From: Geothrix oryzae
GTDB taxonomy: Bacteria; Acidobacteriota; Holophagae; Holophagales; Holophagaceae
Direction of reading: 5' to 3'
Assembly (NCBI RefSeq): GCF_030295385.1
Contig: NZ_AP027079.1
Span: 620,001 to 684,000, forward strand
Length of the DNA: 64,000 nt
The translations under genes and the position numbers were made by a program. Under the pieces are notes generated by a model. The model had not been told where the DNA came from and did not search any database. It was given only the letters and a program-made list of their open reading frames with translations. Below, one piece after another: positions 52,288 through 62,418 of this stretch (the first letter of the stretch is position 1; each line of letters starts with the position of its first letter).

Positions 52288-53560
52288 CCGAGGTCCCCCA
52301 GCGAAGTGGCCTGGGTGCGGGCCATGACGAGCTGGCGCAGGGCCCGGCGCAGGCTGGCCACGGGAATGTGGGTGAGCACATCGGCCGCGAAGCCGTAGGT
52401 GAGCAGGTTCCGGGCATCGTCGGCGTTCAGGCCCCGGCTCTGGAGGTAGAACAGCTCTTCGGGATCGAGCTGCCCCACCGTGGCGCCGTGGCTGCACTTC
52501 ACATCGTCGGCGTAGATCTCCAGCTGGGGCTTGGTGTCGACCCGGGCGGATCCGGAGAGGAGCAGGTTGCGGCTCTGCTGCTTCGCGTCCGTACCCTGGG
52601 CATGGGGAGCCACGCGGACCTGGCCGTTGAAGACGGCGCGCGCCTTGCCATCCACGATGCACTTGTGCAGCTGGTGGCTGAGGGCGTTCGGTTCGGCATG
52701 GAGCAGGAAGCTGTGCGTGTCGGCGACCTGGGGACCGTCCAGCAGGGCCAGGCCATCGAGGCTGGCTTCCGCCCCCTCGGCCAGGCGCACCCAGGGTTCC
52801 TGCCGGGACAGCCGGGCTCCGAAGCTGAGGGTGCGGGAATGGTACTGGCCCCCCTTGGCGATGTCGGCCTTCAGCGTGCCCAGGTGGAAGGCCTCCGGAT
52901 CCTCCCGCTGCACGCGCTCGTGGCGGAGGATCGCGCCCTCGGCTACGCGGACCTCGACCACGGGGCAGCTCAGGTAGGTGCCTTCGCCGTGGTGCTCCTC
53001 CACCAGCTCGAGCTCGGCTCCGCGCTCCAGGACCACCAGCACCCGGGGGAAGGTGGCCACGGGCGCCGCGGCCTGCGTGATGAAGAGGAGGTGCAGGGGC
53101 AGCGCCACCTTCAGGTTCTTCGGCACCAGGATCACCGCGCCATCCTCGAAGCGGGCGGTGTTCAGGTCCGCGAACGGGCTCGTCTCCGTGCCGGCTCCCA
53201 CGCTGCCGAGCGCGTGGCAGGCCTCGCTGGCGGTGGACATAGGGAAGAAGCGCACGCCGGCGGGAACGGCCGAGGTGCAGCTGGCATGGGGCGCGTGGTG
53301 CCCGTTCACGAAGACCTGGCGCGTACCCACCATTTCGGGGAGCAGGTGGCCGCTGATGTCGACGGCGGCCTTGGGGGCGGCTCCAAAGCTGAGGCCAGAG
53401 AGGGGCTTCAGGTCCGTGTATTTCCAGTCCTCGTCGGCGGTGGTGGGCAGGTCCCGGCCTGCCAGGCGGGCCTCCGCCTCCACCCGCAGGGTCTCCCACT
53501 CAGCGGGCCGGGGCCCGCTGAGCAGATCCACCAGCAGGTTGGAACCAACGGCGACTGGGG

Positions 53561-53564
<4 letters not shown>
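52284..53564 (-). CDS. sufD: Fe-S cluster assembly protein SufD
   Basis: This 426-residue protein has the SufB/SufD beta-helix core. Typical features are DEDWKYTDLKPL near the N-terminus and the C-terminal CSHGATVGQLDPEELFYLQS, the SufD signature. RGLNADDARNLLTYGF follows it. It partners SufB and SufC in the cluster-building complex. It overlaps sufS and sufC by four bases each, showing a tightly coupled operon. Confidence 0.94.
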
Positions 53565-54325
<761 letters not shown>

Positions 54326-54339
54326 GGGTACTCCGAGGG

Positions 54340-55779
<1,440 letters not shown>

Positions 55780-55854
55780 CGCCGTCTCCCGTGAGGCACA
55801 TCCAGGCCGTGGGGGCGGGTGCGCCTACCCGCGGCTGGGACATGCTCCTCATCC

Positions 55855-55882
55855 ATTCTGAAATCTCGACCAAAATTGTCAA
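55855..55882 (-). promoter_or_regulatory. Predicted suf promoter with IscR-like palindrome
   Basis: On the minus strand TTGACA (55882-55877) and CAGAAT (55860-55855) are spaced 16 bases apart, an excellent -35 and a fair -10. The interval 55868-55880 is an imperfect palindrome, GAC-CAAAATT-GTC with mismatches, overlapping the -35 box. Its form resembles Rrf2/IscR-type sites, which regulate suf operons in many bacteria. Confidence 0.55.
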
Positions 55883-55903
55883 CTTAATAGGATGTGGCCC
55901 CGG

Positions 55904-57757
55904 TCACGGCTGGGGCGGCTCGTCCAATTCCTTCATGAGGCCCCGGATCTGGGACCGGACGCCCTTGGCCTGCGATTCGTTGAGGTCCCCGGGGTCGGCC
56001 TCCAGGCCGGCCTTGAGCAGGATCCGGGCCTCCTCCCGCTCGCCCAGACCCGCCAGGGCCGCGCCCAGCTGGAAATGGTTGATGAGGGTGGGCTCTTTTT
56101 CCAGGAGGGGGTCCAGCAGGTCCAGCACATCCTGATGGTGCTTCAGGGCCAACAGGTACTGCCCCAGCAGGGTGCGGGCGCGGGGCTCCAGGCCGGGCAG
56201 GGGGTGGGCGTGGAGACGGCGGACCTCGACGAGGTCCTGCTCGGTGACCTGGCCGTTCATGAGGCGGTAGGCCAGGCGCATGAGGGCGGCTTCCCAGGCG
56301 CCACTGCTCTTGGGGTGCCGGGTGAGGAAGGCGTCCAGGGCCCGGGCGATCTCCGGTTCCCGCTTCTGGGCCATGAGGTGTTCGAGCACCAGGCGCAGGG
56401 CGAGGAAGCACAGGCGGGGGTGGCGGTCGGAGCAGGCGAAGTCGAGGGCGGCCTTCAGGGTCTTTTCAGGCTGCCGGAGGAAGGCCAGGCGCAGCTCGAG
56501 CCACTCGAGGCGCTGGCTCCGGCCCTTGCGGCGGGCGCGCTTCAGGAGGAGGGCGGCGGATTCCAGCTGGTCCTCGTCCAGGAGGGTCTCGGCCTCGTCC
56601 AGCAGGGTCTGGGTGCCGGGCTTGCCGTCCCGGGCCTCCCGCAGCTGGGGGTGGGTCTCGGCATCCAGCATCAGCAGCAGCTGCGGATCCCCCGGGTTCT
56701 GCAGGAGCAGCTCATGGAGGATGGCGAAGGCCTTGGGGCGTTCGTCCTGCAGGAGATAGGCTTCGGCCAGGGCCTCCCGCACATGCAGGTCGCCCGGCAG
56801 GTAGGCGCTGGCGTCCTTGAGCACGGGCACGGCCAGGGCGCTCTCGCCGCGGGCCAGGTGGACCTGCCCCAGCAACAGCAGCGTCTCCCCGTCCTTCCGG
56901 CGGACCACGGCCTCCTGGGCGGCCTCCAGGGCGCCCTGGAGATCCTCCTGCTCCAGGAGCAGCTCCGCGAGCATCATGCGGGGCTCGGGATCGTCGGGGC
57001 GCAGGTCCGCGGCCTGGTGCATGGCCTCGATGGCCTGGTCGGCGCGCTCGGGCAGCTCCTGGAGGAGCTTGGCCAGCAGCATCCAGGCCTCGAAGTGCCG
57101 GGGGCTCAGGCCCACGGCCTTCCGGGCCAGGCTTTCCGCCTCCTCGAAGTTCTGGGCGGCTTCGTGCAGCGAGGCGACTGTGAAGATGAGCTCGTAGTTC
57201 TTGGGATCCAGGGGCAGGGCCTGGCCCAGGCGCTGGGCGGCGCCCGGCAGGTCGGCGGATTCCAGCAGGGCCGTGGTCTCCAGCAGGGCCCGCTTGAGCT
57301 GGGACATGGACTTGGGCCGGGCGATGGGAAGGATCCGGGCCCGGTAGCGGGTGAAGAGCTCCCGGGCGCTGATGAGGTTCAGGTTCTCCTCCACCAGGTG
57401 CTCCCAGCGTTCGGAGAAGGCGTGGGCGTCCAGCTGGCGCTTCTGCTCCATCTCCTGCACCAGAGCCATCAGGCCGTTGCGCAGCATGACCTCGCTGCGC
57501 TCCAGCTTGCCCAGCTGGTCGGAGACGGTCTCCAGGTAGGTCTCCACCCGGCGGAGGGTCTCCTCCAGGCCGGTGATGCGCTCCAGGAGGTGCTCTTCCA
57601 GATCCTCGCCGCCCTCGGCCTCCTCAGGTTCGTCCTCCCAGGTCTGGTCCCCGGCAAGGATGAGGAGCCGCGTGCCGCACTTTACGCAAGTCTCCCGATC
57701 CCCGGGATTCCAGGTGAGGCAGTTCTGGCAGTAGGAGCCGGGCAGGTCGTTGGCCAT
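55904..57757 (-). CDS. Zinc-ribbon and TPR-repeat protein
   Basis: This 617-residue protein has an N-terminal zinc ribbon with two CxxC pairs (YCQNCLTWNPGDRETCVKCG). An acidic segment and a coiled coil (residues 50-125) follow. From about residue 165 onward it has many TPR-like helical pairs, for example ADQAIEAMHQAADLRPDDPE and AQNFEEAESLARKAVGLSPRH. No signal peptide or membrane helix, so it is cytoplasmic. It is probably a protein-interaction scaffold. It is divergent from a small TPR gene at 57830. Confidence 0.82.
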   Translation of the reverse strand: MANDLPGSYCQNCLTWNPGDRETCVKCGTRLLILAGDQTWEDEPEEAEGGEDLEEHLLERITGLEETLRRVETYLETVSDQLGKLERSEVMLRNGLMALVQEMEQKRQLDAHAFSERWEHLVEENLNLISARELFTRYRARILPIARPKSMSQLKRALLETTALLESADLPGAAQRLGQALPLDPKNYELIFTVASLHEAAQNFEEAESLARKAVGLSPRHFEAWMLLAKLLQELPERADQAIEAMHQAADLRPDDPEPRMMLAELLLEQEDLQGALEAAQEAVVRRKDGETLLLLGQVHLARGESALAVPVLKDASAYLPGDLHVREALAEAYLLQDERPKAFAILHELLLQNPGDPQLLLMLDAETHPQLREARDGKPGTQTLLDEAETLLDEDQLESAALLLKRARRKGRSQRLEWLELRLAFLRQPEKTLKAALDFACSDRHPRLCFLALRLVLEHLMAQKREPEIARALDAFLTRHPKSSGAWEAALMRLAYRLMNGQVTEQDLVEVRRLHAHPLPGLEPRARTLLGQYLLALKHHQDVLDLLDPLLEKEPTLINHFQLGAALAGLGEREEARILLKAGLEADPGDLNESQAKGVRSQIRGLMKELDEPPQP

Positions 57758-57829
57758 GACACCAGGATAGATGGGGAGGATGGCTTCCGAGGTCTGAAGG
57801 TTTTATCCTGATGGCGGCGAGGGCCTCCC

Positions 57830-58351
57830 ATGAGCGACGAGCAGGATCGGCAGGACAAGCGCCAGGAAGCCATGGAGTGGGTGGGGAAGGCCTATCAGCT
57901 CCACATGAAGAACGAGGTGGCGAAGGCCATCAGCCTCTACACCAAGTCCATCGAAATCTGCCCCACGGCGGAGGCCTACACCTTCCGGGGCTGGGCCCGG
58001 TCCTTCGAGAAGGACTACGCCTCGGCCATCGAGGACTGCCACCGGGCCATCGACCTGGATCCCGAGTTCGGCAATCCCTACAACGACATCGGCGCCTACT
58101 ATGTCGAGCAGGGCGAGCCCGACGAGGCGATTCCCTGGCTGCGCATGGCCCTGAAGGCCAAGCGCTATGAAAGCTACTGCTTCCCCCACTTCAACCTGGG
58201 CCGTGTCTATGAGGCCAAGGGCCAGCTGGACAAGGCCCTGGAGCACTTCCGCCACGCCCTGGACGAGAACCCACGCTACATCCTGGCCGCCAAGGCGGTG
58301 GAGCGCGTGAAGGGCAAGCTGGCCGCGCAGAACCCGGAGACGATCCGCTGA
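57830..58351 (+). CDS. Small TPR-repeat protein
   Basis: This 173-residue protein has about four tetratricopeptide repeats: AKAISLYTKSIEICPTAEAY, YASAIEDCHRAIDLDPEFGN, DEAIPWLRMALKAKRYESY and DKALEHFRHALDENPRYI. No signal peptide is seen. It ends 30 bases before mqnD in the same direction and may be co-transcribed with it. It is probably a protein adaptor; partners are unknown. Confidence 0.88.
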   Translation: MSDEQDRQDKRQEAMEWVGKAYQLHMKNEVAKAISLYTKSIEICPTAEAYTFRGWARSFEKDYASAIEDCHRAIDLDPEFGNPYNDIGAYYVEQGEPDEAIPWLRMALKAKRYESYCFPHFNLGRVYEAKGQLDKALEHFRHALDENPRYILAAKAVERVKGKLAAQNPETIR

Positions 58352-58381
58352 ACTCATGGTGAACTGGAGGCGGGAGACGCC

Positions 58382-59191
58382 ATGAAGTTCACCATCGCCC
58401 ACAGCCCCGATTCTGACGACGCCTACATGATGGCCCCCCTGGCCCTGGGGTGGCTGGATCCTGAGGGCTTCGACATCACCTTCGTCCGCAAGGACATCGA
58501 AACCCTGAACGCCGAGGCCGTGGAGGCCCGCTACGATGTGACCGCCATCAGCTTCGGCGCCTACCCTGAATTGAACGACCGCTATGACCTGTTGACGGCG
58601 GGTTCGAGCATCCAGGAGGGCACGGGCCCGCTGGTGGTGAGCCGCACCCCCATGGATGTGGCGGCCCTGAAGAGCCTGACCATCGCCATCCCGGGACGCC
58701 GCACCAGCGCCTACCTGGCCATGCGGAAGTGGTGCGCCGAGCATGGCTTCGAGGCCGCGGTCGAGCTCGTGCCCTTCGACCAGATCCTGCCGGCCGTCGC
58801 CGAGGGCCGTTTCGAGGCGGGCCTGCTCATCCACGAGAGCCAGCTCATGTACCAGGACGCGGGGCTGCGCCTGGTGGTGGACCTGGGCGCCTGGTGGAAG
58901 CACGCCTACGATCTGCCCCTGCCCATGGGCGGCAACGCCATCCGGAAGGACCTGCCCGCCGAGGTGAAGCAGCGCTTCGCCATCCTGATGCGGAAGAGCG
59001 TCGAGATGGCCCGTGCCCGCCACTGGGAGAGCGTGGACTACAGCCAGTCCTTCGGCCGCGGCATGGACCGCGAGATGATCGGCCGCTATGTGAACGCCTG
59101 GGTGAACGACTTCACGGTGGACCCCGGGCCCCGGGGCCGGGAGGCCGTCACCCGGCTGCTGGGCCTCGAACCCGTGTGGATCCAGGGCTGA
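58382..59191 (+). CDS. mqnD: 1,4-dihydroxy-6-naphthoate synthase, MqnD family
   Basis: This 269-residue protein converts cyclic dehypoxanthine futalosine to 1,4-dihydroxy-6-naphthoate in the futalosine menaquinone pathway. It has the solute-binding-protein fold of MqnA/MqnD. The key residue is H151 in GLLIHESQLMY, equivalent to the catalytic histidine of MqnD, followed by VVDLGAWWKHAYDLPLPMGG. The N-terminus AHSPDSDDAYM is a variant of the usual SPCPNDTF. GGGAG six bases before the ATG supports the start. Menaquinol would feed the cytochrome and flavoprotein respiratory genes in this window. Confidence 0.83.
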   Translation: MKFTIAHSPDSDDAYMMAPLALGWLDPEGFDITFVRKDIETLNAEAVEARYDVTAISFGAYPELNDRYDLLTAGSSIQEGTGPLVVSRTPMDVAALKSLTIAIPGRRTSAYLAMRKWCAEHGFEAAVELVPFDQILPAVAEGRFEAGLLIHESQLMYQDAGLRLVVDLGAWWKHAYDLPLPMGGNAIRKDLPAEVKQRFAILMRKSVEMARARHWESVDYSQSFGRGMDREMIGRYVNAWVNDFTVDPGPRGREAVTRLLGLEPVWIQG

Positions 59192-59223
59192 AGTCCACCG
59201 GGAGTCCAACAAGGAATAAGGAT

Positions 59224-59308
59224 CTCCACGAAGGCCACCAAGAAAAGAATGAAGGGCACGAAGGGATTCCTTCGTGCCCTTGTCTTTCCCTTCGTGTCCT
59301 TCGTGGAG
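59224..59308. repeat. Nested palindromic intergenic element B
   Basis: An outer stem CTCCACGAAGG (59224-59234) with its reverse complement at 59298-59308 encloses a second stem. The inner stem is AAGGGCACGAAGG (59252-59264) and CCTTCGTGCCCTT (59269-59281), with a four-base loop. It lies between the convergent mqnD and htrA genes and is rich in CTTCGTG-type repeats. Element A at 16444-16535 has a similar purine/pyrimidine style. Confidence 0.75.
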
Positions 59309-59330
59309 GTCGTTTCTGGCCGACGGAGCT

Positions 59331-60425
59331 TCACTCCCGCGCCGCCTCCAGGCGGATGGGCACCCGCAGCTTCCGGCCCTCGCGCTGGATGTCCAATTGG
59401 GCACTGCTGCCCAGGGGCAGGGCCTCCACGGCATCCAGCAGGCCGTCCCAGTCCTCGATGACGCGGCCGTTCACGGCCTGGATGAGGTCGCCGGCCACCA
59501 CGCGGCGCCCGTCGACGCCCACGCCCTGAAGACCGGCCCGGGCCGCGGCGCTGCCCCTGAACACCTTGCCGACCATCACCCCTTTCTGGGGGCCGAAGGC
59601 GCGCTCCACCAGCCGCGGCGCCACGGGCTCGAGGCCCAGGTCCGGGCGCTCCAGCTTGCCCCGGGCGATGAGCTGCGGCACCACGCGGTTCACGGTATCC
59701 ACGGGCACGGCGAAGCCGATGCCCGCGCTGGCGCCACTGGGGCTCTGGATGGCGGTGTTCACGCCGATGAGGCGGCCCGCGCTGTCCAGCAGCGGCCCGC
59801 CGCTGTTGCCGGGGTTGATGGCCGCGTCCGTCTGGATGACGCCGGCGATGCGGCGCCGGGTGACGCTCTGGATTTCGCGGCCCAGGGCCGAGACCACGCC
59901 GGTGGTGAGCGTCTGGTCCAGGCCGAAGGGATTGCCGATGGCCAGCACGGCCTGGCCCACCTGCAGGTCGGCGCTGCTGCCCAGGGGGATGGGGCGCAGC
60001 TTCGGGGGCGTCTTCGCCAGCAGGAGCACGGCCAGGTCCTTGTCCGGGGCTCCGCCCACATAGGCGGCCTCGTGGCGGCTGCCGTCCGCCAGGGTGATGT
60101 AGGCCCGCGCGGCCCCCTGGATGACATGGAAGTTCGTCACCACATGCCCTTCCGCATCCCAGATGAAGCCCGTGCCCGAGCCCGCCGGGACCTCCACCAC
60201 ATCGAGCCCGAAGAAATCCCGGCTGCGCTCCTCGGTGGTGGTGATGTAGACCACGCTGGGGGCGGCCTCCTTGAAGCGGCGGATGGGCACCTGTTCCCAC
60301 TCGGGCAGCGGGCCGCGGGGCTCCACGGGACGGGGCCTGGCGAGGCTCGGGGTGAGGGCGTGGCCACACCAGCCCGCGAAGACGCCCGCGGACAAGAGGC
60401 CGAGGATGAGAATGCTTCGGCGCAT
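59331..60425 (-). CDS. HtrA/Deg family serine protease, one PDZ domain
   Basis: This 364-residue protein has an N-terminal signal or anchor (ILILGLLSAGVFAGWCGHAL). A trypsin-like domain carries the triad histidine in VTNFHVIQG, aspartate in DKDLAVLLL and serine in NPGNSGGPLL. One C-terminal PDZ domain follows (GVMVGKVFRGSAAARAG). This layout is like DegS. It degrades or senses misfolded periplasmic proteins. GGAGG five bases before the ATG. It shares its upstream region with the divergent hsp20 gene, and both have TTGAC-type promoters there, which suggests a joint stress response. Confidence 0.94.
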   Translation of the reverse strand: MRRSILILGLLSAGVFAGWCGHALTPSLARPRPVEPRGPLPEWEQVPIRRFKEAAPSVVYITTTEERSRDFFGLDVVEVPAGSGTGFIWDAEGHVVTNFHVIQGAARAYITLADGSRHEAAYVGGAPDKDLAVLLLAKTPPKLRPIPLGSSADLQVGQAVLAIGNPFGLDQTLTTGVVSALGREIQSVTRRRIAGVIQTDAAINPGNSGGPLLDSAGRLIGVNTAIQSPSGASAGIGFAVPVDTVNRVVPQLIARGKLERPDLGLEPVAPRLVERAFGPQKGVMVGKVFRGSAAARAGLQGVGVDGRRVVAGDLIQAVNGRVIEDWDGLLDAVEALPLGSSAQLDIQREGRKLRVPIRLEAARE

Positions 60426-60446
60426 GGAACCTCCAAGGCGGCACCC

Positions 60447-60474
60447 AATCTACCGGGCCGGGTGGATAGGTCAA
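60447..60474 (-). promoter_or_regulatory. Predicted htrA promoter
   Basis: On the minus strand TTGACC (60474-60469) and TAGATT (60452-60447) have a 16-base spacer. Transcription would start about 15 bases before the htrA ATG. Confidence 0.5.
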
Positions 60475-60515
60475 CCCCTTGAGAACGAATAATTATGATT
60501 TTTGAAAATCGATGC

Positions 60516-60543
60516 TTGACATGTGACATTTAAACACTAAGAT
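60516..60543 (+). promoter_or_regulatory. Predicted hsp20 promoter
   Basis: TTGACA (60516-60521) and TAAGAT (60538-60543) have a 16-base spacer, in an AT-rich stretch between htrA and hsp20. A GATTTT-TG-AAAATC inverted repeat (60497-60510) lies just upstream. No CIRCE element was found. Confidence 0.55.
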
Positions 60544-60617
60544 TTTATTCGGCAACAGCATCATGGCCTGGGTCTCAGGCTCATCGATGGCTGAGTGCCC
60601 CATTCACAGGAGGAATC

Positions 60618-61079
60618 ATGACCATCCTTCGCACCCGCACCCCCCAAGTGACGCCGGCCACGGCCGCGAGCCTGGAGCCCTTCCGCTTCATGCGCGATTT
60701 CATGCGCTGGGACCCGCTCCGCGACTATGACCTCGGCGCCCCGACCGCCGCCTTCATGCCCAGCTTCGATGTGAAGGAGAGCCCGGATGCCTACCAGTTC
60801 CGGGCCGACCTGCCCGGCATCCTCGAGGCTGACCTCGAGATCAGCCTGGAGGGGACCCGCCTCACCGTGGCCGGCAAGCGCGAGGAGGAGGTCCTGAAGG
60901 ACGGCGAGCGCATCCATCTGTCCGAGCGCAGCCACGGCCACTTCAGCCGCACCTTCAGCCTTCCCGAAGATGTGGAGGGCGAGAAGGTGGTGGCGGAACT
61001 CCGCAACGGCGTCCTGACCCTCATGGTGCCGAAGCGCCCGGAGGTCCGGCCCCGCAAGATCAGTGTCAGCCTCGGATGA
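60618..61079 (+). CDS. Hsp20 / alpha-crystallin family small heat shock protein
   Basis: This 153-residue chaperone has an alpha-crystallin domain: MPSFDVKESPDAYQFRADLPGI, then LEISLEGTRLTVAGKREEE, FSLPEDVEGEKVVAELRNGVLTL, and the final PKRPEVRPRKISVS. It binds unfolding proteins without ATP. AGGAGG five bases before the ATG is a strong ribosome binding site. A strong bidirectional terminator follows, and htrA is divergent upstream. Confidence 0.95.
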   Translation: MTILRTRTPQVTPATAASLEPFRFMRDFMRWDPLRDYDLGAPTAAFMPSFDVKESPDAYQFRADLPGILEADLEISLEGTRLTVAGKREEEVLKDGERIHLSERSHGHFSRTFSLPEDVEGEKVVAELRNGVLTLMVPKRPEVRPRKISVSLG

Positions 61080-61094
61080 GCGTTCCGCTCTCGG

Positions 61095-61120
61095 AAAAGG
61101 CCCCGGAAACGGGGCCTTTT
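61095..61120. terminator. Bidirectional terminator between hsp20 and FG-GAP gene
   Basis: AAAAGGCCCC (61095-61104) and GGGGCCTTTT (61111-61120) form a perfect ten-base stem with a six-base loop. T-runs fall on both strands. It serves hsp20 and the convergent lipoprotein gene. Confidence 0.85.
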
Positions 61121-61124
61121 CGCG

Positions 61125-62306
61125 TCAGTTGTAGAAGAACAGGGGGGGACCGAAGGTGCCCGGCGCGGTCGGGCTGTTGAGGCGCACCGTGATGTCGCCA
61201 TCCGCCAGCACCAGGTCCGGGAAGCCATCGCCATCCATGTCGCCGATGGCCACGCCCATGGGCCCCCAGTTGCCCCGGTAGCTGGCTGGCGCCAGCAGGG
61301 CCCCGGGTGTGGCGGGATCCTGGAGGAAGACGGAGAGGCCGCCTGGATCGCCCGGAAGCCCCGAGTCGGCCACCACCACATCCACCTTGCCATCGCCGTT
61401 CAGGTCCCCCACGGCCAGGGCGGTCGAGCGGTAGCCGGTGGCGTAGTGGACGGGGGTCAGGAAGGTGCCGGGCGCGCCCTGGAGCAGCACGCTCAGGCCC
61501 TGGGCGGTGGGGCCTACGGCCGCCCCGTAGTTGGCGGTGAGGAGATCAGGCCTGCCGTCCCCGTTGAGGTCCACGGCCTTGATGGCCACGGGCTGGGTGC
61601 CCGTCGCGTAGTCCACGGCGGGGGCGAAGATCCCGGCGCCAGTCTGGAGGAGGATGGACACGGTGTTGGCGGTGGTGGCCACGGCCAGGTCGGTCCGGCC
61701 GTTGCCGTCGAGGTCCACGGCGGCCACGGCCTGGGGATCGCCCCCGACGGCGTAGGCCAGGGGCGCATTGAAGGCGCCGGTGGCGGTCTGCGTGAAGACG
61801 AGCACGCTGTTGGCCCCGCTGGCCGCCACCACGAGGTCCATCCGGCCGTCGCCATCAAAGTCCCCCGCGGCCACATCCAGGGGGCGGCGTCCCGGCGTGG
61901 CGAGCACGGTGGCGGGCTGGAAGAAGCCGGGCCGGGATGGATCCGCCAAGCGGACCGAGATGCTCTGGTCCCCGGCGTTGGCCACGATGAGATCGGGGCG
62001 CCCGTCCCCATTCAGATCCGCCAGGGTCAGGTTGGCCGGCCCCGTACCCACGCCGAAGCGGGTGGGCAGGACGAAACTCCCGGCGGACCTCTGGAGCCGT
62101 GTGGAGACATAGCCCTGGGTCGCCGCCCCACCCAGGTTCGTGGAGACCATGCCGAGGATGTCCGGCAGGCCGTTGGCGTCGATGTCGGCCACCGCGATGG
62201 CGTTCACCAGGTAGCCGGAGGCGGGGCCGTTGGCATGATCTGAGCTTGAACATCCCAGCAGGGCGAGGATCCCGAGAGAACCGGAGAGCAGGGCGGGAAG
62301 GCGCAT
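61125..62306 (-). CDS. FG-GAP/VCBS-repeat lipoprotein
   Basis: This 393-residue protein has a lipoprotein signal (LLSGSLGILALLGC). It has at least six FG-GAP repeats with calcium-binding-like loops: DIDANGLPDI, DLNGDGRPDL, DFDGDGRMDL, DLDGNGRTDL, DLNGDGKVDV and DMDGDGFPDL. The fold is an integrin-like beta-propeller, probably anchored in the outer membrane. AGGAGC five bases before the ATG at 62306 fixes the start. Ligand unknown. Confidence 0.9.
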   Translation of the reverse strand: MRLPALLSGSLGILALLGCSSSDHANGPASGYLVNAIAVADIDANGLPDILGMVSTNLGGAATQGYVSTRLQRSAGSFVLPTRFGVGTGPANLTLADLNGDGRPDLIVANAGDQSISVRLADPSRPGFFQPATVLATPGRRPLDVAAGDFDGDGRMDLVVAASGANSVLVFTQTATGAFNAPLAYAVGGDPQAVAAVDLDGNGRTDLAVATTANTVSILLQTGAGIFAPAVDYATGTQPVAIKAVDLNGDGRPDLLTANYGAAVGPTAQGLSVLLQGAPGTFLTPVHYATGYRSTALAVGDLNGDGKVDVVVADSGLPGDPGGLSVFLQDPATPGALLAPASYRGNWGPMGVAIGDMDGDGFPDLVLADGDITVRLNSPTAPGTFGPPLFFYN

Positions 62307-62418
62307 GGAAGCTCCTGGAACCTGTGAAAACAAGGATGCGCGGCGGGCCGGATTCCGCAAGGGCGGGCTCAGGCCCGGACACCCCATGGACGCCGCGGGA
62401 ACCTGGATGGTTGAGCCC

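Noticed and set aside
51052..53499. A long fused SufS protein extending into sufD
   Set aside because: The extra codons are out-of-frame sufD sequence; SufS starts at the ATGA overlap at 52287.
60544..60617. RNA thermometer or CIRCE element in the hsp20 leader
   Set aside because: No TTAGCACTC repeat and no U-rich or anti-Shine-Dalgarno segment pairing with AGGAGG was found.
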